From contig NZ_QZMU01000001.1 of assembly GCF_003932505.1 (NCBI RefSeq), positions 1 to 64,000 on the forward strand: 64,000 nt of DNA, in the 5' to 3' direction. Below are positions 8,248 to 16,009 of this stretch, piece after piece. The position numbers and the translations under genes are program-made. Position 1 is the first letter of the stretch. The number at the start of each line of letters is the position of its first letter. The notes beneath the pieces were generated by a model that was not told where the DNA came from, made no database searches, and worked only from the letters and a program-made list of their open reading frames with translations. The stretch comes from Thiohalobacter thiocyanaticus (lineage in GTDB: Bacteria > Pseudomonadota > Gammaproteobacteria > Thiohalobacterales > Thiohalobacteraceae).

Positions 8248-8637
8248 CTACTGCAGGTTGAAGTTGACGCCGATCGCCGCGTCCACGGCGTTGTTGCTGC
8301 CGGTGACGATGTTGAACAGGCCGATGCCGCCGAAATTGTCCAGGGCCCGCTCGGCGATGGTCACTGAGCCGCTGGTCATGGTTCCGGCCTCGATCAGGCT
8401 GCCGTTGACCGTGGCCTTGAGGTCCTGCTGGCTGGTCAGCGAAATGTGGCTGTCACCCGCCCGCCCCCGCAGGGCGTCCAGGCCCGCACTGTCCACGGGT
8501 GCCAGTTCCTCGAACCGGTCCGGTTCCACCACCACGGCAGTCTCGTCGGCCTGGATGACGCCGGCGCCGAATGCCAGGGCGGCCCACACGGGTGCCATTA
8601 CTGTTGTGCTGTATTTGTGTCTCTGGCGATGGCCCAT
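8248..8637 (-). CDS. Small exported Fap-like fibre/nucleator protein
   Basis: From ATG 8635-8637 (GAGGG 9 nt upstream) the protein has 129 residues: a signal peptide ending near VIQA, an Asp/Glu-rich stretch, SAGLDALRGRAG (residues 50-61, like a C39 leader motif), and a beta-rich C-terminus. The C-terminal 45 residues (GTMTSGSVTI, FGGIGLFNIVTGSNN, AIGVNFNL) line up with the C-terminal module of the two glycine-rich proteins encoded upstream. The N-rich alternation of Gly, Asn and aliphatic residues recalls the amyloid repeats of FapB and FapC. It is likely co-exported with the glycine-rich proteins. A longer start at 8688 is possible but less likely. Confidence 0.7.
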   Translation of the reverse strand: MGHRQRHKYSTTVMAPVWAALAFGAGVIQADETAVVVEPDRFEELAPVDSAGLDALRGRAGDSHISLTSQQDLKATVNGSLIEAGTMTSGSVTIAERALDNFGGIGLFNIVTGSNNAVDAAIGVNFNLQ

Positions 8638-8676
8638 GGGATTATCCCTCTGATCCCTTGCGTTGCGGTAGCAGCA

Positions 8677-8706
8677 CACGGGGGCCACGCCTTCCAGGCC
8701 CCCGTG
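8677..8706 (-). terminator. Perfect 10-bp stem-loop between the glycine-rich and small fibre genes
   Basis: CACGGGGGCC (8677-8686) and GGCCCCCGTG (8697-8706) form a perfect 10-bp stem with a 10-nt loop. It lies in the 93-nt gap between the stop of the second glycine-rich gene and the small fibre-protein gene. No T-run follows on the minus strand, so it is more likely a processing or stability hairpin, or an attenuator that lowers downstream expression, than a classical terminator. Confidence 0.5.
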
Positions 8707-8730
8707 CGTTCCTCGAACTACGGTTGCAGC

Positions 8731-9868
8731 TCAGGGCCCGGTACTGTTGCCGATGCTCACACCCGAATGGGCCGCCACGGACACGCCGCCCAGGGTGGAG
8801 TTGTACAGGCCCGAGGAGACATTGATGTTGGCAATGCCGCCGAAGGTGCCCGCACCGGTGTCCACCGCCACCGAACCGGTGGTCAGGGCGCCGCCGTGAC
8901 CGGCACCGCCGGCCCCGCCGTTGCCCCCGGCACCGCCGGTGCCGCTGGCGTCACCCGCCATGGCCGTGCCGCCGATACCACCACTGCCACCGCCACCTCC
9001 GGCGCCGCCGGTGCCATCGGCATCCCCGGCACTGGCCGTGCCGCCGGTACCGCCGGCCCCACCGTTGCCCCCGGCACCGCCGGTACCGCCGTCACCGCCG
9101 GTACCCGTGGCATCCGCCGAGGTGGCAGTGCCGCCGGTCGTGGTGTTGCTGCCGGCATCGCCGCCGGCCCCGGCGGTGTTGTCGCTGCCGTCTCCGGCAT
9201 TGCCGCCATTGGCATTGTTGCCGTCCGAGGTCGCATCGGCGCTGGAGGCCGAGGAGTAGCCCTCGCCATAGCCGCCGTCGCCGGCATGGCCACCATCATC
9301 GCCGTCGCCGCCCTCGGCGCCGCTGGCGGACAGTCCCAGGGAGACGCCGGCTCCGGCGCCACCGTCGCCGCCGTCGTCACCATCGCCGCCGCCGCCGGCC
9401 AGCGCGGCCGAGACCCCGATCCCGGCGCCGCCATCCGAGCCGTGACCGCCGTCACCGCCGGTGCCGCCGAGGATGCGGACGGGCGCGCCGGTGACTTCCG
9501 AGTTCAGGGTCTGGTACGAGATCACTTCCACACTGTCGTTAAAGGACTCGCTGTAGGCCTGGGCTGTACCGCCCATGCCGCCTTCACCCGCTGTGCTGGC
9601 ACTGCCGCCGATCCCGCCGTCGCCACCCTGGAGCGTGGCGCTGGTCTCGCCGTTTTCCCCGGCAATCGGCATTGCCGCCGTCGCCGCCGTCACCGCCGAC
9701 CGAATCACCGCCCTGGCCGCCGTTGGCGGTGGCCGCGGCGCTGGAATCCGCCGAGGCGCTGCTGTTTTCGGATAATACGTTCTTGGGGTTGGCATGCACG
9801 CCGCCCCAGGCCATGACCAGGGCCAGGGCGGAGGCGCTCACCAACACCGGTTTGATTGTCGGATACAT
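8731..9868 (-). CDS. Glycine-rich secreted protein B, Fap-like locus (frameshifted)
   Basis: The start is ATG at 9868, with CAGGAG upstream. A signal peptide (PVLVSASALALVMAWGGVHA) is followed by NPKN, as in its paralogue. The mature protein is dominated by GGxGG runs, with an Asp-rich middle (GGGGDGDDGGDGG), a conserved non-glycine island (VEVISYQTLNSEVTGAPVRI), and three roughly 25-residue repeats opening TATSADATGTGG, TASAGDADGTGG and TAMAGDASGTGG. The C-terminus is GGALTTGSVAV then FGGIANINVSSGLYNST. A one-base indel near 9670 separates the signal-peptide frame from the body. Total length is about 379 residues. It is probably a structural surface protein exported with the barrel and C39 peptidase. 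Composition recalls mycobacterial PE_PGRS proteins, without homology. Confidence 0.8.
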
Positions 9869-9900
9869 AATGGATCTCCTGGTGTGTCAGGCCGTGAGCA

Positions 9901-9921
9901 GGTCCGGCCATATGCCGGACC
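9901..9921 (-). terminator. 8-bp stem-loop between the two glycine-rich genes
   Basis: GGTCCGGC (9901-9908) pairs with GCCGGACC (9914-9921) around a 5-nt loop, 20 nt after the stop of glycine-rich gene A. There is no T-run on the minus strand. Placement between tandem paralogues suggests transcript processing or 3'-end protection that sets the ratio of the two products. Confidence 0.45.
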
Positions 9922-9942
9922 GCCCCCTGCCCGGTGCTGGTA

Positions 9943-11058
9943 TCAGTTGCCTATGTTCACGTCGGAATGGGCCGCCACCGACACGCCACCAATCGTGGAG
10001 TTGTACAGGCCGGAGGAGACATTGATGTTGGCAATGCCGCCGAAGGTGCCCGCGCCGGTGTTGACAGCCACCGAGCCGGTGGTCAGGGCGCCGCCGGTGC
10101 CGTCACCGCCGGTACCACCGGCGCCGCCGGCACCCCCGGTGCCGGTTGCGGCCCCGGCCGTGGCAACACCGCCATCACCGCCGCTGCCTCCGGTGCCGCC
10201 GGCCCCGCCGCTGCCACTAGCCGCGCCAGCCGTGGCACTGCCGCCAGTGCCGCCGTCACCGCCGGTGCCGCCGGTGCCGCCGGCCCCGCCGCCGCCGCCG
10301 GCGCCGCTGGCTGCACCCGCCGTGGCCGTGCCGCCGGTGGTGCTGTTGCCGCCGGAGGTGCCGCCGTTGCCGGCTGTATTGGTGGCCTCGCTCTCTGAAC
10401 TGCTGGCATCACCGCCATCGGCGCTGTTGCCGCCTGAATCGGTGGAACCGGTTTCGGCCCAGGAATCCGCGTTGCCGCTGCCGCCATGGCCGCCGTCACC
10501 ACCATCATCGCCGTCGCCGCCGTCGGCCGCGCTGCCGGCCAGACCAACTGAGGCGCCGATGCCCAGACCGCCGTCACCGCCGTCGTCACCATCGCCGCCG
10601 CCGCCGGCCAGACCGACCGAGGCACCCACGCCGAGCGCGCCCTCGCTGCCGTCACCGCCGTGGCCGCCGGTCCCGCCCAGGATGCGGACAGGGGCCCCGG
10701 TGACAGTGGAGGTCATGGTCTGGTAGGAGATCACTTCCACGTCCGTATTGAAGGCCTCGCTGTAGGCTTCCGCCGTGCCCCCCATGCCGCCAGCGCCGGC
10801 CGCATCGGCAGCACCGCCGGCCCCGCCAGCACCGCCGGTGGCGGAGTCGGCGGTGGCGTCGCCGCCAAAGCCGCCGTCACCGCCATAGGAATCGCCGCCG
10901 TCAGCGCCGTTGGCAGTGGCGGTGGCCGAGGAGGTGACCTGGGCATCGTTGTCATTGCCGAACTTGTTCTTGGGGTTGGCCTGCACGCCGGCCGCATAGC
11001 TCAATGCCAGGGCAACGGCGGATGCGGTGATCAATGCCGGTTTGAATGCTTTGTTCAT
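9943..11058 (-). CDS. Glycine-rich secreted protein A, first gene of the Fap-like operon
   Basis: This intact 371-residue protein has a signal peptide (ALITASAVALALSYAAGVQA) followed by NPKNKF. Glycine makes up roughly two fifths of the rest. Segments in order: GGDSYGGDGGFGG, an island VEVISYQTMTSTVTGAPVRI shared with B, an acidic GGGGDGDDGGDGG block, a Ser/Asn-rich linker, three ATAGAASG-type repeats of about 25 residues, and a C-terminal module GGALTTGSVAVNT, then FGGIANINVSSGLYNST and VSVAAHSDVNIGN. AAAGGAG lies upstream of the ATG. The sigma-54 promoter at 11101-11116 sits about 45 bp upstream. It is presumably the main extracellular structural protein; the acidic DG-rich block might bind calcium, which is speculation. 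Confidence 0.85.
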   Translation of the reverse strand: MNKAFKPALITASAVALALSYAAGVQANPKNKFGNDNDAQVTSSATATANGADGGDSYGGDGGFGGDATADSATGGAGGAGGAADAAGAGGMGGTAEAYSEAFNTDVEVISYQTMTSTVTGAPVRILGGTGGHGGDGSEGALGVGASVGLAGGGGDGDDGGDGGLGIGASVGLAGSAADGGDGDDGGDGGHGGSGNADSWAETGSTDSGGNSADGGDASSSESEATNTAGNGGTSGGNSTTGGTATAGAASGAGGGGGAGGTGGTGGDGGTGGSATAGAASGSGGAGGTGGSGGDGGVATAGAATGTGGAGGAGGTGGDGTGGALTTGSVAVNTGAGTFGGIANINVSSGLYNSTIGGVSVAAHSDVNIGN

Positions 11059-11421
11059 GGCTTACTCCTTTCCTGTTGGAAGTTGTCGCCGGGAGTCCGG
11101 AGCAAGCCTTGTGCCACGCGGGGTGCTGGTGCCTAACCCTTTGTTTTGCCGCTGGTGCGTAGTCGTTGTGATGTCTGCGGAGGACGGCTGGCAGGTTGCG
11201 GTTGTAACAGCTTCGCAACAGTACCCGCGGCCGGAGCCGGCGATTCGTGTTCAGGTGCATGATCCGTAAACGGATTCGGCTGCGAACGCCGGTTGTCAGG
11301 CGCATGCAACAGCCGTGCTGCCCGGGGATCGTTGCATCGGCATCGGAAATCCGCATAATCAATATTCTGTAGGTGTGTTTTGTGTTTCAGGCTAACAACA
11401 ATCAGTCACAGGGAGAGGGAT
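11059..11421. other. Divergent intergenic region between the glycine-rich operon and uvrY
   Basis: No protein-coding frame with plausible composition is seen. The region holds the sigma-54 promoter facing the glycine-rich operon at its proximal end, while the distal end carries the GGGAGAGGG ribosome binding site of uvrY. Activator sites for the VpsR-like protein would be expected 80-200 bp upstream of the promoter, about 11180-11320; I see no clear long dyad there. Confidence 0.5.
11101..11116 (-). promoter_or_regulatory. Sigma-54 (RpoN) promoter of the glycine-rich operon
   Basis: Read on the minus strand the site is TGGCACAAGGCTTGCT. It matches the consensus TGGCACG-N4-TTGCW at every conserved position except the G at position 7, with correct -24/-12 spacing. 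Transcription would begin about 12 bp after the TTGC, near 11090, leaving a leader of about 32 nt with an AAAGGAG ribosome binding site before the ATG at 11058. The RpoN-type activator 5.4 kb away is the natural partner. Confidence 0.85.
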
Positions 11422-12186
11422 ATGGTTTCGTTGTTGCTGGTGGATGATCATGACCTGGTGCGGGCAGGGATTCGCCGCATCCTCGAGGATGACCCCAATG
11501 TGCGGGTGATCGGAGAGGCGAGCACCGGGGAAGAGGCCATCGAGATCGTGCGCACGGCCATGCCGGACATGGTCATTCTGGATGTGAATATGCCGGGCAT
11601 CGGCGGGCTGGAGACCCTGCGCAAGCTGATCCAGATCCATCCGCAGATCCGGGTGATCGTGGTGACCGTACACACCGACGAGCCTTTCCCCTCGCGCATG
11701 CTCGAGGCCGGGGCCCTGGGCTATCTCACCAAATCCTGCGCCGTGGAGGAGATCACCCACGCCATCGACAGCGTAATGCAGGGTGAGCGTTACCTGTGTG
11801 CCGAGGTGGCCCAGCAGATCGCGCTGTCCCGGCTCAACAACGGCGGACGCTCGCCGTTCGAAAAGCTTTCCCAGCGCGAGATCCAGGTGATGATGATGGT
11901 CACCCAGGGCCGCGGCATCCAGGAGATTTCCGACCGTCTGTGCCTCAGTCCCAAGACGGTCAACACCTACCGCTATCGTCTGTATGAAAAGCTCGGCGTG
12001 GACAACGACATCGAGCTGATGCGCCTGGCGGTCAATCACGGCGTGATCCGAGATCGGATCGGCCGGTGCCCGGCCGGGGTACTAGGGCCTGTTAACACTA
12101 CCGCAGGGGCGGCATCTGACGCCCGGGCCGTTTTCTGGGATAATCCGGCTGTCCGCCACTTGTCCGTGATCAGCCGATTTCCATGA
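11422..12186 (+). CDS. uvrY: GacA/UvrY-type LuxR-family response regulator
   Basis: An N-terminal receiver domain (MVSLLLVDDHDLVRAGIRRI, phospho-acceptor Asp in MVILDVNMPGIGG, Lys in LGYLTKSCA) is joined to a LuxR helix-turn-helix (LSQREIQVMMMVTQGRGIQE, LCLSPKTVNTYRYRLYEKLG). Sequence and position directly before uvrC identify it as the BarA/GacS partner that activates CsrB-type small RNAs. GGGAGAGGG precedes the ATG. The protein is 254 residues, about 40 longer than usual; the extra C-terminus (after NHGVIRDRIGR) is low-complexity, but its stop overlaps the ATG of the next gene (ATGA), so read-through of a lost stop or a real extension are both possible. Confidence 0.92.
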   Translation: MVSLLLVDDHDLVRAGIRRILEDDPNVRVIGEASTGEEAIEIVRTAMPDMVILDVNMPGIGGLETLRKLIQIHPQIRVIVVTVHTDEPFPSRMLEAGALGYLTKSCAVEEITHAIDSVMQGERYLCAEVAQQIALSRLNNGGRSPFEKLSQREIQVMMMVTQGRGIQEISDRLCLSPKTVNTYRYRLYEKLGVDNDIELMRLAVNHGVIRDRIGRCPAGVLGPVNTTAGAASDARAVFWDNPAVRHLSVISRFP

Positions 12187-12859
12187 CGACCCAGAACCAT
12201 TTCCACAGCGACTGCCGGGCCTGCCCGCGACTGGCACAGTTTCTCGACGGCGTGAAGTCCGGGTATCCGGACTACCACGCCGCCCCCGTCGCCCCGTTCG
12301 GTGATCCGGCCGCGCGCCTGCTGATCGTCGGCCTGGCCCCCGGCATGCACGGGGCCAATGCCACCGGCCGGCCCTTCACCGGGGACTATGCCGGCATCCT
12401 GCTGTACCGGACCCTGTATGACCAGGGTTTTTCCAACCGGCCGGAATCCCGCGCCCGTGACGACGGTCTGGAGCTGCATGACTGCCGCATCACCAATGCG
12501 GTCAAATGCCTGCCGCCGCAGAACAAGCCGCAGACGGCCGAGATCCGCGCCTGCAACGGCTATCTGGCCGCCGAGCTGCAGGATCTGCCCGCCGGAGCTG
12601 TGATCCTGGCGCTGGGGAAGATCGCCCACGATGCGGTGCTACGCGCCTTCGGCTGCAAGCTCAGCCAGTACCGTTTCGCCCACGCGGCCAGCACGGGGCC
12701 TGGAGGGCGGACGCCAGCTGCTGGGTTGCGGCTGGAGCTGACTGCCGCCTGCTGCTGTATTCCTATCACTGCATCCGCTACAACACCCAGACCCGGCGCC
12801 TGACCGAGACCATGTTCCAGTCCGTCGTCGCCCGTGCCCGTGCCCTGCTGCCGGCCTGA
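12183..12859 (+). CDS. Family 5-like (UdgB-type) uracil-DNA glycosylase, frameshifted
   Basis: It starts [20 protein letters not shown]; the Cys pair in CRAC begins the iron-sulfur site typical of families 4 and 5. Motif 1 is [19 protein letters not shown], close to family 5 ([12 protein letters not shown]), followed by [12 protein letters not shown]. The enzyme excises uracil and related lesions from DNA. After about position 12690 the frame breaks at least twice; the expected end [16 protein letters not shown] and [14 protein letters not shown] is found in another frame and closes at 12857-12859. The start overlaps the uvrY stop and the end is 6 nt before uvrC. Functional only if the breaks are sequencing errors. 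Confidence 0.75.
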
Positions 12860-12865
12860 TCCACC

Positions 12866-14700
12866 ATGAGCGAGGACAGCACCCGCCGCGATTTCGATGC
12901 GCAGGGCTTCCTGCGCACCCTCACGCCCCGGCCGGGTGTGACCGGATGCTGGATGCGAAGGACGAGGTGCTCTATGTCGGCAAGGCACGCAATCTCAAGC
13001 GCCGCCTGGCCAGCTATTTCCGCAGGTCCGGCCTGCCCATCAAGACCGTGGCGCTGATGGGGCAGGTGGCCGATATCCAGGTCACCGTCACCCACACCGA
13101 AAGCGAGGCGCTGATCCTCGAGCACACCCTGATCAAGGAACACCAGCCGCGCTACAACGTGCTGCTGCGCGATGACAAGAGTTACCCTTACATCTATATT
13201 TCCACCGACCAGGACTATCCGCGCATCAGCGTGCATCGCGGCGCGAAGCGCGGCAGGGGCCGTTACTTTGGCCCCTATCCCAATGCCTCGGCGGTGCGCG
13301 AGAGCCTGCACCTGCTGCAGAAGGTGTTCCGGGTGCGCCAGTGCGAGGACAGCTCTTCAGCAACCGCACCCGGCCCTGCCTGCAGTACCAGATAAAGCGC
13401 TGCACCGCCCCCTGTGTGGGCTACATCAGCCCCGAGGACTATGCCGAGGACGTGAACCTGACCATCCGGTTTCTGGAGGGCAGAAACACCGAGTTGATCG
13501 ACGAGCTGGCGCAGCGCATGGAAGCCGCCGCCGCGGCACTGGAATTCGAGCAGGCAGCGCGCTACCGCGACCAGATCGCCAGCCTGCGCCGGGTGCAGGA
13601 GCGCCAGTACGTCAGCGGCGAGCGCGGCGATCTGGATATCGTCGCCGTTGTGCAGCAGGGCGGGCTGGTGTGCGTGCAGGTGTTCTACATCCGCGCCGGA
13701 CGCAACCTGGGCAACAAGGTGTTCTTTCCCCCGTGCGCCGGACCAGGCCGGGCTGGAAGAGATCCTGCACGCCTTCCTGGTGCAGTATTATCTCGAGCAC
13801 GAAGTGCCGCAGGCCATCCTGCTCAACGCCGAACCCGAGGACCGGGAGCTGATCGAAACCGTACTGGCCGAGCGGGCCGGCCACCGGGTCGAGCTGCGCC
13901 ACCGGGTGCGCGGTGAGCGCGCGCGCTGGCTGGCGATGGCCGAGCGCAATGCCGAGCACGCGCTGGTGGCGCGCCTGGCCAGCCGCAGCGGCATGCAGCA
14001 GCGCATGGAGGATCTGCAGCAGCTGCTGGGGCTGGACGAGCCGCCGGAACGCATCGAATGCTTCGACATCAGTCACACCGGCGGCGAGGCCACCGTGGCA
14101 TCCTGCGTGGTGTTCAACGCCGAGGGCCCGCTCAAGTCCGATTACCGGCGCTTCAACATCGAAGGCATCGAACCGGGTGACGACTACGCCGCCATGACCC
14201 AGGCCCTGCAGCGACGCTACCTGCGACTGCAGGAGGGGGAGGGCAAGCTTCCGGACATCCTGCTGATCGACGGCGGCAAGGGCCAGGTCGGTGTGGCGGT
14301 AAAAGTGCTGGAGGAACTGCAGGTGCAGGATGTCCTGATCGTCGGCGTGGCGAAGGGCCCGGAGCGCCGGCCCGGGCTGGAGACCCTGATCGTGCCGAAC
14401 CGGGGTGAATTGCATCCGCCGGCCGACTCGCGCGCCTTTCACCTGATCCAGCAGGTGCGCGACGAGGCTCACCGATTCGCCATCACCGGCCACCGTCACC
14501 GTCGCGGCAAGGCCCGCACCGCCTCGCCGCTGGAGGGGATTCCGGGCATCGGGCCCAAGCGGCGCCAGCAGTTGCTCAGGCAGTTCGGCGGCCTGCGCGA
14601 AGTGGAACGTGCCGGGGTCGAGGACCTGGCCCGGGTCAAGGGCATCAGCCGTGACCTGGCCAGGCAGATCTATGCTGCTTTTCACGGCGGCGAGGATTGA
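12866..14700 (+). CDS. uvrC: UvrABC system protein C (excinuclease subunit), three frameshifts
   Basis: UvrC makes both incisions around DNA lesions. The GIY-YIG domain ([17 protein letters not shown]), the central UVR motif ([20 protein letters not shown]), the RNase H-like domain ([20 protein letters not shown]) and C-terminal HhH motifs ([16 protein letters not shown]) are all present. The frame is broken at three points: near 12940 (PGV-YRMLD, one base missing), near 13352 (QCEDS then [15 protein letters not shown]) and near 13730 (VFFP then [12 protein letters not shown], a run of five C where four fit). All three are one-base errors in otherwise perfectly conserved sequence, so they are probably artefacts. 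The uvrY-uvrC-pgsA order is normal for gammaproteobacteria. Confidence 0.92.
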
Positions 14701-14762
14701 GGCTTCGACAGGCGGCGGCAAATCGGGTTAGATACGAAACGGACCGATTCCGGCCGGTAACC

Positions 14763-14891
14763 GTCATTCCGGCGCAGGCCGGACAAAAGCGCTTGCGCGT
14801 TGAACGCCCGCAAGGGCGGCCCGAAGGGCGAGCGAAGCGAGTAATCCAGAGACCGTAGCGGCGCCTGGATCCCGGCCTGCGCCGGGATGAC
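14763..14891. repeat. Palindromic repeat element with 20-bp arms
   Basis: The left arm (14763-14782, starting GTCATTCCGGCG) and right arm (14872-14891, ending GCCGGGATGAC) are inverted copies with one mismatch. The spacer contains further short dyads (CCCGCAAGGGCGGCCC). The outer GTCATTCC/GGATGAC ends match the shorter 69-bp elements at 36768 and 62337, so this is a longer relative of that family. It lies between uvrC and pgsA. Confidence 0.75.
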
Positions 14892-14947
14892 AGCAGTGTT
14901 TTCAATCATGAGTATACTTGAATAAAGACTTATATCATATTGATATT

Positions 14948-15538
14948 ATGAATTATAATCTGCCAAATCTGCTCACCCTGCTGCGCCTGGCCCTGATTCC
15001 CGTCTTCGTGCTGGTCTTCTATCTGCCGTTCGGCTGGGCCCATGTGGCAGTGACCGCCATCTTCGGCATCGCCGCCATCACCGACTGGCTGGATGGCTAT
15101 CTGGCCCGGCGCTGGGGCGAGACCTCGGCCTTCGGCGCCTTTCTGGATCCGGTAGCCGACAAGTTGATGGTGGCCGTGGCCCTGGTGCTGCTGATCGAGC
15201 GGGTGCCGGTGGTCGGGATGCCCGGCGTGCTCATGGCCATACCGGCGGCCGTTATCATCGGCCGCGAGATCACCATCTCGGCGCTGCGCGAGTGGATGGC
15301 CGAGATCGGCGAGCGGGCCCGGGTGGCGGTCTCCGTGATCGGCAAGATCAAGACCACGGCCCAGATGATCGCCATCCTGCTGCTGCTGTACCGGGAGCCG
15401 ATCGCCGGTTTCCCCACGGCCATTGTCGGCGTGATCTGCCTGTATATCGCCGCCATCCTGACCCTGTGGTCGATGATTCTCTACCTGCGCGCGGCCTGGC
15501 CGTTGCTGGTGAAATCGGAAACAGACAGTTCGTCCTGA
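14948..15538 (+). CDS. pgsA: CDP-diacylglycerol--glycerol-3-phosphate 3-phosphatidyltransferase
   Basis: PgsA makes phosphatidylglycerol phosphate in the inner membrane, the committed step to phosphatidylglycerol and cardiolipin. The CDP-alcohol phosphotransferase motif D-G-x2-A-R-x8-G-x3-D-x3-D is complete (DWLDGYLARRWG, then FGAFLDPVADK). Several hydrophobic segments follow. The start MNYNLPNLLTLLRLALIPVF at 14948 fits homologues; an upstream ATG at 14918 would add ten residues of poor similarity. Position after uvrC and before tRNA-Gly-Cys-Leu is conserved in gammaproteobacteria. Length of 196 residues is usual. Confidence 0.93.
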   Translation: MNYNLPNLLTLLRLALIPVFVLVFYLPFGWAHVAVTAIFGIAAITDWLDGYLARRWGETSAFGAFLDPVADKLMVAVALVLLIERVPVVGMPGVLMAIPAAVIIGREITISALREWMAEIGERARVAVSVIGKIKTTAQMIAILLLLYREPIAGFPTAIVGVICLYIAAILTLWSMILYLRAAWPLLVKSETDSSS

Positions 15539-15598
15539 ATTCAACTCCTTAGCGGCTTGACAGCCGGGCGCGATAGGATAGAATACGCACCTTCTCGG

Positions 15599-15674
<76 letters not shown>

Positions 15675-15687
15675 ATTTCCATCGGGG

Positions 15688-15724
15688 AAACCCCGGTCGT
15701 GGTCCAGGCGACCGGGGTTTTTTC
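15688..15724 (+). terminator. Rho-independent terminator after tRNA-Gly
   Basis: AAACCCCGGTCG (15688-15699) pairs with CGACCGGGGTTT (15709-15720), a 12-bp GC-rich stem with a 9-nt loop, followed by a run of T. It separates tRNA-Gly from tRNA-Cys. Confidence 0.85.
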
Positions 15725-15750
15725 GCTTTAAGGCACCATGACCACACCCC

Positions 15751-15824
15751 GGCTGGGTGGCAGAGTGGCTATGCAGCGGACTGCAAATCCGTGTACCTCG
15801 GTTCGACTCCGGGCCCAGCCTCCA
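15751..15824 (+). tRNA. tRNA-Cys (anticodon GCA)
   Basis: Acceptor arms GGCTGGG and CCCAGCC pair, with discriminator T and an encoded CCA. The anticodon loop CTGCAAA reads GCA. D-arm (GGCAGAGTGGCTATGC) and T-arm (CGGTTCGACTCCG) are typical of bacterial tRNA-Cys. Confidence 0.97.
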
Positions 15825-15881
15825 TTTTCCTTCCCTTCTGAATCCTTTCACTATCTGTAAAATACCAAGCGTCACATCTCT

Positions 15882-15968
15882 GCCCGGGTGGCGAAATTGG
15901 TAGACGCAAGGGACTTAAAATCCCTCGGGGGCAACCCCGTGCCGGTTCAAGTCCGGCCCCGGGCACCA
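15882..15968 (+). tRNA. tRNA-Leu (anticodon TAA)
   Basis: Acceptor arms GCCCGGG and CCCGGGC pair, with discriminator A and an encoded CCA. The anticodon loop CTTAAAA reads TAA. The long variable arm (CTCGGGGGCAACCCCGT) and 87-nt length identify a class II leucine tRNA. Confidence 0.97.
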
Positions 15969-16009
15969 ATCACACACCCACCGTTACCAGTCATCCAAGG
16001 AGCCAGGCC

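Noticed and set aside
8899-10650. Possible CRISPR or tandem DNA repeat in the glycine-rich genes
   Set aside because: The repetition follows codons for GGxGG with degenerate third positions; there are no constant repeats with unique spacers.
8446-10726. Plus-strand Pro/Ala-rich frames across the glycine-rich genes
   Set aside because: They are reverse-complement images of GGC/GCC-rich codons; signal peptides, ribosome binding sites and the sigma-54 promoter all support the minus strand.
8731-11058. Mycobacterial PE_PGRS or RTX identity for the glycine-rich proteins
   Set aside because: There is no PE domain and no regular GGxGxDxUx nonapeptide; only composition is similar.
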